From: Nonomuraea guangzhouensis
GTDB taxonomy: Bacteria; Actinomycetota; Actinomycetes; Streptosporangiales; Streptosporangiaceae
Assembly: GCF_019396345.1 (NCBI RefSeq)
Contig: NZ_JAHKRM010000027.1
Coordinates: 1-64,000, forward strand
Length of the DNA stretch: 64,000 nt
Direction of reading: 5' to 3'
This document shows positions 38,870 to 46,563 of this stretch, one piece after another (the first letter of the stretch is position 1; every line of letters starts with the position of its first letter). A program made the position numbers and the translations under genes. The notes below the pieces were generated by a model that had not been told where the DNA came from, did no database searches, and saw only the letters and a list, made by a program, of their open reading frames with translations.

Positions 38870-41347
38870 ATGCCGTCGATGAGTGAGCTGAGAGCAGGAG
38901 ATCCCGCCGGTCTCGGAGGTTACGAGATCCGCGGACGGCTGGGAGAAGGCGGACAAGGCGTCGTGTACCTGGGCGTCGACGAGCACGGCGACCAAGCCGC
39001 CATCAAGTGGTTACGCCCGCACCTGGCGGGCGACGCGGTCGCGGCCGAGCGGTTCGCGCGGGAGGCGGCCGTGGCGCAGCGGGTGGCGCCGTTCTGTACG
39101 GCGAAGGTGCTGGCGACCGGGGTGCACGAGGAGCGGCCGTTCATCGTCAGCGAGTACGTCGAAGGTCCGCCGCTGCAGCAGGTGGTGGCCGAAGAGGGGC
39201 CGCGGGCGGACGCCTCGCTCTACCGGCTGGCCATCGGGACCGTCACCGCGCTGGCGGCCATCCACCAGGCGGGCATCGTGCACCGCGACTTCAGCCCGAA
39301 CAACGTGCTGCTCGCCGGCGAGGGCCCGCGGGTGATCGACTTCGGCATCGCGAAGGCGCTCGACGCCACCTCGACGATCACGTCCACGCCGGTGGGGACG
39401 CCCGCGTTCATGGCTCCGGAACAGGTCCTGGGGCACCCGGTGGGGCCACCCGCGGACATGTTCGCGTGGGGGAGCACCATGGTGTTCGCCGCCACCGGCA
39501 CCGGGCCGTTCGAGGCGGAGTCGGTGCCGCTGATCGTCAACCAGGTCCTCTATGACGAGCCCGATCTGTCCCGGCTGACCGGGCCGCTGCGCGAACTCGT
39601 GGCCGCCTGCCTGTCGAAGGACCCCATCCGGCGGCCCACCGCCGAACAGGTGATCATGCGGCTGCTGGAACACCCCACGTCGAACCCCGCCGAATTGGAG
39701 CAGGCAGCCGCGGTGGTCAGCGGCTTCTCACCCCCGCCCCCCGCCTCGCCGCAGCCGCAATTCCCGCCCCGGCAGGGGTTCCCGCCCCAGCCCCCGTACC
39801 CGCAACCCCAGTACGCACAGCCCTCCTACGGGCAGTCGCCGTACGCACAACCGGGACCGCACCAGCAACCGCCACCACCGCAGGCGGCGCCGTACGCGCA
39901 GCCGGGCCCGCACGGGCAGGGCCCGCAGGCTGCGCGCCCGTTTGGGCCACCACCTCAAGGGCCGCAGCCATCGTCGGGGCCGCAGGGTGCGGACCTGTAC
40001 GCGCAGTCGGGACCGCACGGGCAGGGCCCGCAGGCGGCGCACCCCCATGGGTCGGCACCCCAGGGGCCGCAGCCATCGTCGGGGCCGCAGGGTGCGGACC
40101 TGTATGCGCAGTCGGGCCCGCACGGGCAGGGCCCGCAGGCGGCGCACCCCTATGGGCCGCCACCCCAGGGGCCGCAACCACAGTCGGGAGCGCACCAGCA
40201 GCCGCAATGGGTCTCTCCGACCGCGTCCGGGCAGTCTCCGCAGTACGTCGGCCCGCCGGTTCAGCCATCCCGGTCGGGTGGCAAGAAGAGCTACGTGGTG
40301 GCGTCGATCGCCGCGGCCGTGGCCATCGTCGCGACCATCGCCGTGGTGGCCGTCGCGCTGGTCAATCTGCCCGGCCCGCCGACCCCCACCCCCTCCCCGA
40401 GCGCGAAGAGCACGTCTCCGGCCCCGGTGGCCATTCCCACCGCGAACCTGGTCACCTCGACGCTCCCCGGCACCGACGCGGTCATCTACGAGAACCCGGG
40501 CGACGCCGTACGGCTCACCACCTATATGGTCCGCGACGCCAAGACCCGGGACTGGATCTACTACGCCCGTGACACGCTGACCGGATCGTTCACGAAATAT
40601 CAGGACATGTGGGAGAGCATGCTGTCGCCCGACGGCAGGTACCTGGCCCAGCGTGGCAAGAACTTCGTCGACGGCTACGACAGCGTCAAGATCACCGACA
40701 AGGTGACGGGTGAGGCGTTCACTGTCAAAACCTCACGCCAGCCGCTCAGCGCGTACGTGCAGGGCTGGTCGCGGGACAGCGGCCGCCTGCTGTTCAACGT
40801 CGGCAACCCGGTGAAGGGCGTGTGGCAGTCGACCGGGTTCGCGATCGTGAACGTCGCCACCAGGCAGGCCACGGTCGCGTCCCTCAGAGAGGGCTCGCTG
40901 CACGGCATCCGTTACGGCTTCGACCACGCCGACACGGGGGTGGTGGCCCTGTCGAACGACACCAAGCAGCAGGCGTTGCGTTTCTTCGACGAGAACGGAC
41001 TCCGGATACGCCGCATCCCGAACGTGGGCCCAGGCATCGCCGACTCGTTGTTCTCGCCGTCGGGCAAGCAGTTCGTCACCAACTGCCCTGGCCTGGGCAG
41101 CGGCAACAACTGCGTTTACGACACCCAGACCGGCGCCGAGCTGAAGCGCCTCGAATCACCCTGCTCCGGTCTGGCCACCTGGTACGACGACAGCCACCTG
41201 GTCTGCTGGGTCAGGCCCGACCCGAGCGGGGAGAAGCAGCAGGTGCAGGTGGTCGACTTCACGGGCACCGCGGTGCGCCTGCTGGCCGAGATGCCGACGA
41301 ACGGCTCGAACATGGACGTGATCTACACCTTCACACACCGGAACTAG
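38870..41347 (+). CDS. Receptor-type Ser/Thr protein kinase with external propeller-like domain
   Basis: The 825 residues begin with an active-looking kinase domain (about 18-275): GEGGQGVVYLG loop, AAIKWL lysine, HRDFSPNN (D140), DFGIAKAL and MAPEQ. A Pro/Gln/Gly-rich linker of about 180 residues follows, containing three 35-residue repeats, then one membrane helix (about 475-498, YVVASIAAAVAIVATIAVVAV). The extracellular domain (about 520-825) resembles TolB/WD-type blades (MLSPDGRYLAQRG, SRDSGRLLFNVG, LFSPSGKQFVTNC). This is Hanks-type kinase signalling across the membrane; substrates are unknown. ATG at 38870 is assumed; ATG 38879 is possible. It converges with the pirin gene, sharing CTAG. 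Confidence 0.88.
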   Translation: MPSMSELRAGDPAGLGGYEIRGRLGEGGQGVVYLGVDEHGDQAAIKWLRPHLAGDAVAAERFAREAAVAQRVAPFCTAKVLATGVHEERPFIVSEYVEGPPLQQVVAEEGPRADASLYRLAIGTVTALAAIHQAGIVHRDFSPNNVLLAGEGPRVIDFGIAKALDATSTITSTPVGTPAFMAPEQVLGHPVGPPADMFAWGSTMVFAATGTGPFEAESVPLIVNQVLYDEPDLSRLTGPLRELVAACLSKDPIRRPTAEQVIMRLLEHPTSNPAELEQAAAVVSGFSPPPPASPQPQFPPRQGFPPQPPYPQPQYAQPSYGQSPYAQPGPHQQPPPPQAAPYAQPGPHGQGPQAARPFGPPPQGPQPSSGPQGADLYAQSGPHGQGPQAAHPHGSAPQGPQPSSGPQGADLYAQSGPHGQGPQAAHPYGPPPQGPQPQSGAHQQPQWVSPTASGQSPQYVGPPVQPSRSGGKKSYVVASIAAAVAIVATIAVVAVALVNLPGPPTPTPSPSAKSTSPAPVAIPTANLVTSTLPGTDAVIYENPGDAVRLTTYMVRDAKTRDWIYYARDTLTGSFTKYQDMWESMLSPDGRYLAQRGKNFVDGYDSVKITDKVTGEAFTVKTSRQPLSAYVQGWSRDSGRLLFNVGNPVKGVWQSTGFAIVNVATRQATVASLREGSLHGIRYGFDHADTGVVALSNDTKQQALRFFDENGLRIRRIPNVGPGIADSLFSPSGKQFVTNCPGLGSGNNCVYDTQTGAELKRLESPCSGLATWYDDSHLVCWVRPDPSGEKQQVQVVDFTGTAVRLLAEMPTNGSNMDVIYTFTHRN
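39908..40196. repeat. Tandem 105-bp repeats encoding the kinase linker
   Basis: Units starting CCGCACGGGCAGGGCCCGCA recur at 39908, 40013 and 40118, each encoding PHGQGPQAA(R/H)P followed by GPQPSSGPQGADLYAQSG; the third diverges after about 70 bases. The copies are nearly identical, suggesting recent expansion. Confidence 0.8.
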
Positions 41348-42291
41348 CCGTTGCGCACGCGCCCCCTGGGCCGCAGCCGGGTGCCCGGCAGGACGGGCGC
41401 GGGGAGCGGGCCGCCGTCGAAGCCCTCGACGGCGCCGAACTCCTCGCCCTCCATCCACTCCTTGCGGAAGGCGACGATCTCGTCGTGGTCGCGGCCGACG
41501 AAGTTCCACCACATCACGATCTCCTCGCCGAACGGCTCGCCGCCGATCAGCAGCACCCGTCCGCGCCCGCTCAACCGCAGCCGGGTACGGCCGGGCGGCA
41601 GGTAGAGCAGCGGTCCCGCCTCCAGCGGCTCGACCTCACCGGCGAGCAGCAGCACACCGTGCTCGAATCCCGCGTCGAGCGGCACCTCGGCGCTCCCTTC
41701 GACGGCCACCTCGGCGCCCACCAGAGGGCTGAAGGTGGTCGCCGGCGAGGTCACGCCGCCGAGCGACCCCATGATCACCGTGGCGGCGAAGCCGGGGCCG
41801 GACAACTCGGGCAGTGACGCGTGGTGCTCGAACCCGGGCCCGGTCCGCCGGTGCTCACCGGGCAGCGCCACCCACAGTTGCACGCCGTGCAGCAGCGTCT
41901 CGCGCGACTCCTCGGAGTGGGAGATGCCGCGCCCGGCGGTCATCAGGTTCAGCTGACCGGGCCGTACCTCCTGGAGACTGCCGACACTGTCGCGGTGCAG
42001 CACCTCACCCGCGACCAGCCAGCTCACGGTCTGCAGGCCGGTGTGCGGGTGCGGAGGCACCCGCATCGTCGCCACCTCGGGGCCGTAGGCGTCCACGAAG
42101 CACCACGCCCCGATCATGCGGCGGTGCGCGTTGGGCAGCGTCCGGCTCACCGACATGCCACGCGGACCGCCCAGCGGCACCGCACGTCCGGCGAGCAGCT
42201 CGGTCTCCCCGCCCCCGGTCTCGCCATCGGTCGGGTCACCGGTCTCGGCGCCGCAGCGGATCTCGCGGGGGTCCTGTTCCAGGTTGCTCAC
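41344..42291 (-). CDS. Pirin family protein
   Basis: This 315-residue bicupin has the pirin signature: ATMRVPPHPHTGLQTVSWLV and LNLMTAGRGISHSEES supply the metal-binding histidines and glutamate of the first cupin, and the C-terminal half holds the second cupin (VEGSAEVPLDAGFEHGVLLL) and EEIVMWWNFVGR. Bacterial pirins can act as quercetin 2,3-dioxygenases or stress-response modulators, and this sequence does not decide between them. Its promoter region upstream (42292-42520) is filled by seven 34-bp repeats. The stop overlaps the convergent kinase stop through CTAG. Confidence 0.92.
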   Translation of the reverse strand: MSNLEQDPREIRCGAETGDPTDGETGGGETELLAGRAVPLGGPRGMSVSRTLPNAHRRMIGAWCFVDAYGPEVATMRVPPHPHTGLQTVSWLVAGEVLHRDSVGSLQEVRPGQLNLMTAGRGISHSEESRETLLHGVQLWVALPGEHRRTGPGFEHHASLPELSGPGFAATVIMGSLGGVTSPATTFSPLVGAEVAVEGSAEVPLDAGFEHGVLLLAGEVEPLEAGPLLYLPPGRTRLRLSGRGRVLLIGGEPFGEEIVMWWNFVGRDHDEIVAFRKEWMEGEEFGAVEGFDGGPLPAPVLPGTRLRPRGRVRNG

Positions 42292-42301
42292 GTTAAGACT
42301 G

Positions 42302-42530
42302 TACGACTGCCCAGATCAGCTCTCGGCGGGGAGCGTACGTCTGAGTAGACGAGCTCTCGGCGCGGACCGTGCGACCGTGCGGATCGGCTCTCGTCACGGA
42401 CTGTACGACTGGGCGGATCAGCTCTCGGCGCGGCCCGTGCCGCTGCGTAGATCGGCTCTCGGCGCGGGCTGTACGACCTGCATGGATCGGCTCTCGGTGG
42501 TGACTGCACGACTGCATGGATCAGTTCTCG
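42302..42530. repeat. Seven tandem degenerate 34-bp repeats upstream of the pirin gene
   Basis: The core G(C/T)TCTCG(G/T), usually preceded by GATC(A/G), recurs with its G at 42319, 42353, 42387, 42421, 42455, 42490 and 42524. Spacing is 34 bases except one of 35. Units also share a variable CTGTACGACTG-like half. The last copy runs into the MFS stop codon. The period is not a multiple of three, so the array is not coding. It fills the whole gap between the MFS stop and the pirin start. Confidence 0.85.
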
Positions 42531-43753
42531 GCGGGGGTAGCGGTGCGGCGGCGGATCAGGAGTGACTGCGCGATGCCCACCACGACGACCGCGAGCGGGA
42601 AGACGGTGCCGACCAGCAGCCCGGCGCGGAGGCCGGAACCGTCGTCGAGCAGGTCCCCGTCGGCGACGGCGCCCGCCAGCCACGGGCCCGCCGCCGCGCC
42701 CGCGTCGCCGAACATCGCCAGGACGCCGAACATCGCGGCCCCGCCCAACGGGAAGCGGGCGGCCGTCAGGCTGAACGTCCCCGGCCACATCAGGCTGACC
42801 GCCAGCCCGCACAGCGCGCACCCGACCAGGCTGAGCACCGGGTCTCGGGCCAGGGCGGCGGCGAGGTAGCAGGCGGTCGCCAGCGCGCCGCAGGCGATCA
42901 CGGCGGGCAGCAGGGGGATCCGGCTGCCCCAGAGCCCGTAGGCGATCCGGCCGAGCCCCATGAGCACCGCGAACAGGCACGGCCCCGCGAGGTCTCCCCA
43001 CACCTTGGCCACGCCCAGCCCCTGCTCGGCGAAGAGCGAGGACCACTGCGACATGGTCAGCTCGGCCGCTCCCGCGCAGAGCATCAGCAGCAGCGCCGCC
43101 GCGAACGACGGGGTCCGCAGCAGCGTCCCGAGCCCGGTCCGGTGCTCGTCGGGCACCGTCGCGGGCAGCGGGACCCGCAGGAAGAGCGCAAGGCCGCCCA
43201 GGGGTACGAGGGCCCACAGCAGCGGCAGCACCTGCCAGGCCGAGTCGCCGATCCAGGCAAGTATCAGCGTCGTGCCCAGCACGACGGCGACCTGACCCCA
43301 GCAGTAGAAGGAGTGCAACAGGCTCATCGTGGCGGCCCGGTGTTCCTCCGGCGTGGGCAGGGCGTCCACCACCGGGCTGACCAGGACCTCCAGCAGCCCG
43401 CCGCCGATCCCGTAGACCACGACCGCCACGGCCAGCCCCCAGTAAGGGGACGGCAGCGCCGATGGAGCCACCGCCAGCAGCACCAGCCCGGCCACGCTGA
43501 ACACGTGCGCCAGCACCAGAGGCACCCGGTAGCCCGTCCGGTCCACCACCTTGACCGCGACCAGGTCGGTGACGAGCTGGGTGGCGAAGTTGAGCAGGAC
43601 CAGGCGGCCCAGCATCTCGTACGGCACCTGGTAGCGCGTCTGGAAGACGATGAACAGCAGGGGCGCCAGGTTGTTGACGATGGCCTGGGTGATGTACCCG
43701 GCGTAGCAGGCCCGCCGGGTGTGCTCGAAGGTGGTCAGCCCAGCGTCTCCCAC
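42521..43753 (-). CDS. MFS transporter, 12-helix (fucose-permease-like)
   Basis: The 410 residues have 12 predicted helices: ACYAGYITQAIVNNLAPLLFIVF (helix 1), DRTGYRVPLVLAHVFSVAGL (a weak motif A), VVYGIGGGLLEVLVSPVVDALP, and a second half starting FAAALLLMLCAGAAELTMSQWSSLFAEQGLG. The last of these is typical of the FHS (FucP/glucose-mannitol) branch. It likely imports or exports a sugar or related compound. The GTG at 43753 overlaps the upstream MBL gene by 19 bases, implying co-transcription. Its 3' end carries the seventh copy of the 34-bp array. Confidence 0.85.
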   Translation of the reverse strand: MGDAGLTTFEHTRRACYAGYITQAIVNNLAPLLFIVFQTRYQVPYEMLGRLVLLNFATQLVTDLVAVKVVDRTGYRVPLVLAHVFSVAGLVLLAVAPSALPSPYWGLAVAVVVYGIGGGLLEVLVSPVVDALPTPEEHRAATMSLLHSFYCWGQVAVVLGTTLILAWIGDSAWQVLPLLWALVPLGGLALFLRVPLPATVPDEHRTGLGTLLRTPSFAAALLLMLCAGAAELTMSQWSSLFAEQGLGVAKVWGDLAGPCLFAVLMGLGRIAYGLWGSRIPLLPAVIACGALATACYLAAALARDPVLSLVGCALCGLAVSLMWPGTFSLTAARFPLGGAAMFGVLAMFGDAGAAAGPWLAGAVADGDLLDDGSGLRAGLLVGTVFPLAVVVVGIAQSLLIRRRTATPAEN

Positions 43754-44856
43754 CAGCCGTCGACGGCCGGGGCGCCGTCGGTGTCCACGGCCTCACCAGG
43801 ACGTGGCACCACGATTTTGACGTCGCGGGCCTTTGCCTCGCGCCACAGCCGCTGCACCGGCTCCGCCCACGGGTGCAGCGCGAGCGTGAACGTCGCCCAG
43901 TGCACCGGCAACAGCAGCTTGCCGCCCAGGTCGAGGTGGGCGTTGACCGCCTCTTCTGGGTTCATGTGGATGTCGGGCCAGGCCGGGCTGTAGGCACCGA
44001 TGGGCATCAGCGTCAGGTCGAACGGGCCGTGGGCCGACCCGATGCCCTGATAGCCCTCGAAGTAGCCGGAGTCGCCCGCGTAGAAGACCCGCTTGCTCGC
44101 CCCGGCCACGACCCACGATCCCCACAGCGTGTCGTTGCGGCTGAACATGCGGCCGGAGAAGTGACGGGCGGCCGTCGCGACGAAGCGCAGCCCGGCGACC
44201 TCGGCTTCCTCGTCCCAGTCGAGCTCGATGATCCGGTAGGCGGGCACGCCCCACCGTTCGAGGTGGGCGCCGATGCCCAGCGGCACCAGGAACGGCGCCT
44301 TCTGCGTCGCGGTGAGCGAGCGCACGGTCGTCATGTCGAGGTGGTCATAGTGGTCGTGCGAGATCGCGATGGCGTCGATCGGCGGCAACTGGTTGAGCTG
44401 GACGGGCAGCGGGTGGTGCCGCTTCGGCCCGACGAGCTGCGACGGCGACGGCCGTCTGCTCCACACGGGGTCGAACAGCACTCGGCGGCCCTCGATCTCG
44501 ACCAGCGTGGACGCGTGGCCGTACCAGATCACGCTCAGGCCGGTCGGCGACGGGTCACCGGTCGGCGGGACGCGCAGCGGGATGGGGCCGCCTGGTCTGC
44601 GCTGGTCCCTGTCCTTGGCCAGCTCGCGCAGCAGGCCGGCGGGTGGCGTGGTCATCATGGCCGTGGACTCCGGCATCGGGTTGTAGAAGGTGCCGTCCTT
44701 GAACTGCGGCGAGCGCCGCATCCTGGCCACCCGGTCCGGCCCCGAGGTCAAAGGCCGTACGCCCAGCTCGGCGGGTACGTCGCGGAGGGCCCAGCCCGCC
44801 GCGGCCAAGGCTGCTCCGCCTACGAGGATCCGTCGTGCCGTCCGCATTCCCGCCAT
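43735..44856 (-). CDS. MBL-fold metallohydrolase (UlaG/NAPE-PLD-like), membrane-anchored or exported
   Basis: The 373 residues include the metal site AISHDHYDHLD (HxHxDH), TAARHFSGR, VFYAGDSGY and LLPVHWATF, in the order seen in NAPE-phospholipase-D-like/RomA-type beta-lactamase-fold hydrolases. The N-terminus (TARRILVGGAALAAAGWALRD) is a single hydrophobic segment after two arginines, either an anchor or a Tat-like signal. The conserved lead-in GHASTLVEIEGRRVLFDPVW is present. A phosphodiester or lipid substrate is possible but unproven. It overlaps the MFS gene. Confidence 0.87.
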   Translation of the reverse strand: MAGMRTARRILVGGAALAAAGWALRDVPAELGVRPLTSGPDRVARMRRSPQFKDGTFYNPMPESTAMMTTPPAGLLRELAKDRDQRRPGGPIPLRVPPTGDPSPTGLSVIWYGHASTLVEIEGRRVLFDPVWSRRPSPSQLVGPKRHHPLPVQLNQLPPIDAIAISHDHYDHLDMTTVRSLTATQKAPFLVPLGIGAHLERWGVPAYRIIELDWDEEAEVAGLRFVATAARHFSGRMFSRNDTLWGSWVVAGASKRVFYAGDSGYFEGYQGIGSAHGPFDLTLMPIGAYSPAWPDIHMNPEEAVNAHLDLGGKLLLPVHWATFTLALHPWAEPVQRLWREAKARDVKIVVPRPGEAVDTDGAPAVDGWWETLG

Positions 44857-44897
44857 CGCTCACACTCCCCTGAAAGTCGGTCCACCCACCTCAACTG

Positions 44898-44943
44898 ATC
44901 GCGATATCTCCGATGTTCCCGATTTGGACGATATATCGCGATA
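44898..44943. promoter_or_regulatory. Paired palindromes upstream of the MBL/MFS operon
   Basis: ATCGCGATAT (44898-44907) and ATATCGCGAT (44933-44942) are inverted copies of each other 25 bases apart, and each contains the self-palindrome ATCGCGAT. They lie between the MBL start (44856) and the SDR stop (44947), so they could bind a dimeric repressor of the MBL/MFS transcript. Confidence 0.5.
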
Positions 44944-44946
44944 GAT

Positions 44947-45735
44947 TCAGACAGTCTTGATCGCTCCGCCGTCCATGACGTAGTCGGCGCCGTTGACGCT
45001 CGCGGCATGCGGCGAGGCCAGATAGGTCACCAAGGTGGCGATCTCTTCCGGTGCGACGAACTTACCCGTCGTCATTCCCATGCTCGACGGCAGTCCCGCC
45101 AGGAGTTGGTGGTGCGCCAAGCCCATCTTGGCCGCGAGGGCCGCGCCGTAGCCGTTGGGGGCCTCCCACATCGAGGTGAGCGACGCGCCGGGGGAGATGG
45201 TGTTGACCCGCACTCCCTGAGGCCCGAACTCCTCGGCCAGCGCCTTGCCGAACGCGGTCAGCGCGGCCTTGGCCGTGGTGTAGGTGATCGGACCGGCGTG
45301 CGGCATGCGGGCGCCGTTGGAGGAGATGTTGACCACGGCTCCGCCCCGGCGCAGCAGGCTGGGCAGGGCGGCCCTGGTGGCGCGGACCGCGCTGAGGAAG
45401 TTGAGCTCGTGGGTCTGGTGCCAATGCTCGTCGCTGAAGCCCAGGAACCCGTCCAGCTGTCCCTCGCCGCCGTCACCGCCACCCACGTTGTTGACCAGCA
45501 GGTCGAGCTCGCCCAGCTCGGCCAGGGCGGTGCCGATCAGCTCGGCCGGGCCTCCGGCGGCGGACAGGTCGACGGCGACCGCCGTCGCGCCGGTCTCCTT
45601 CAGCTCGGGCGAGATCGTCCGCGAACCGGCCACGACCCGCATCCCCTCCGCCCGCAGCGCGGTGACGATGGCGAGACCGATGCCCCGGCTGGCGCCGGTG
45701 ACGACGGCGGTCTTGCCGGTGAGCTTCATGTCCAT
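44947..45735 (-). CDS. SDR family oxidoreductase
   Basis: The 262 residues show the classical SDR pattern: TGASRGIGLAI (cofactor glycine motif), LLVNNVGG (NNxG), INISS-like VVNISSNGARMPHAGPITYTTAKAAL with the Ser...Tyr-x-x-x-Lys catalytic set, and VRVNTISPGA. NADP preference is suggested by the Arg in VAGSRT. ATG at 45735 is chosen (GAAGGG 9 bases upstream); the longer frame crosses the TetR operator. Divergent from a TetR gene with a shared operator, the usual layout of a repressor with its target. Confidence 0.92.
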   Translation of the reverse strand: MDMKLTGKTAVVTGASRGIGLAIVTALRAEGMRVVAGSRTISPELKETGATAVAVDLSAAGGPAELIGTALAELGELDLLVNNVGGGDGGEGQLDGFLGFSDEHWHQTHELNFLSAVRATRAALPSLLRRGGAVVNISSNGARMPHAGPITYTTAKAALTAFGKALAEEFGPQGVRVNTISPGASLTSMWEAPNGYGAALAAKMGLAHHQLLAGLPSSMGMTTGKFVAPEEIATLVTYLASPHAASVNGADYVMDGGAIKTV

Positions 45736-45787
45736 GGCGGTGTGCCCTTCTGCAGTTGCGTCGTTTGTGATGCCAGGAACGTAGCAC

Positions 45788-45807
45788 TTGCAACAGTGGT
45801 GTTGCAA
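45788..45807. promoter_or_regulatory. TetR-type operator between the SDR and TetR genes
   Basis: TTGCAAC (45788-45794), AGTGGT, GTTGCAA (45801-45807) is a perfect 7-bp inverted repeat in the 94-base gap between the divergent starts. TATGGT at 45819-45824, 6 bases before the TetR GTG, could be the -10 box of a leaderless transcript covered by the operator. Confidence 0.65.
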
Positions 45808-45829
45808 CTCTGGAGTGTATGGTTTCATC

Positions 45830-46408
45830 GTGGAAGCGATTCAGCAGGGACGGGCACTGCGTTCGGACGCCGAACGGACCGTGCGCACGATCCTCGAGGC
45901 GGCCGAGCGCGTGCTCAGCAAGAATCCGTCGGCCAGCATGGAGCAGATCGCCGAGGCGGCCGGGGTCGCCCGCACGACCGTGCACCGGCGTTTCGCGTCC
46001 CGCGACGCGCTGGTCAGCGCGATGGAGGGGTGGGCCGCCCGGCAGTTCGCGGCGGCCGTCGATTCCACCAACTCCGAGACCACGCCGCCGCTGGTCGCGC
46101 TCTACCAGGTCACGGCCAGCGTGCTGCGGGTGAAGATCGACTGGGGGTTCAGCATGAGCCGCGCGTCAGCGGATCCCGTGGTGGCCCAAGTGCACTCGGC
46201 GGTCGAGGAGAAGTGCGACCGGCTGTTCCGCAAGGCGCAGGCCACTGGCCTGCTGCGGGCCGATGTGGATGTGGTGTGGGCCAGGCGCGTCTACTACGCC
46301 CTGATCCATGAGGCCGCGCAGAGCCAGGGCGACGACGCCGACGCCCTGGCGACGCTCCTGGTCGACACCCTGCTCCGCGGCGTCGGCACCGACCGGGGTC
46401 TGAGTTAG
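45830..46408 (+). CDS. TetR/AcrR family transcriptional regulator
   Basis: The 192 residues begin VEAIQQGRALRSDAERTVRT; the HTH is ASMEQIAEAAGVARTTVHRRFASRDALV. The ligand-binding C-terminal domain (about 70-190) is variable. GTG at 45830 is chosen because longer forms read through the operator and lack TetR-like sequence, and because a -10-like TATGGT immediately upstream suggests a leaderless message. It probably represses the divergent SDR gene and itself. Confidence 0.9.
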   Translation: MEAIQQGRALRSDAERTVRTILEAAERVLSKNPSASMEQIAEAAGVARTTVHRRFASRDALVSAMEGWAARQFAAAVDSTNSETTPPLVALYQVTASVLRVKIDWGFSMSRASADPVVAQVHSAVEEKCDRLFRKAQATGLLRADVDVVWARRVYYALIHEAAQSQGDDADALATLLVDTLLRGVGTDRGLS

Positions 46409-46420
46409 ACGGCCGAACCG

Positions 46421-46534
<114 letters not shown>

Positions 46535-46563
46535 TCTGCCGGCGGCCGACCTAACAGCTCCCG

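Noticed and set aside
42302..42530. CRISPR array
   Set aside because: Repeats are contiguous, 34 bases long and degenerate with no unique spacers, and no cas gene is present.
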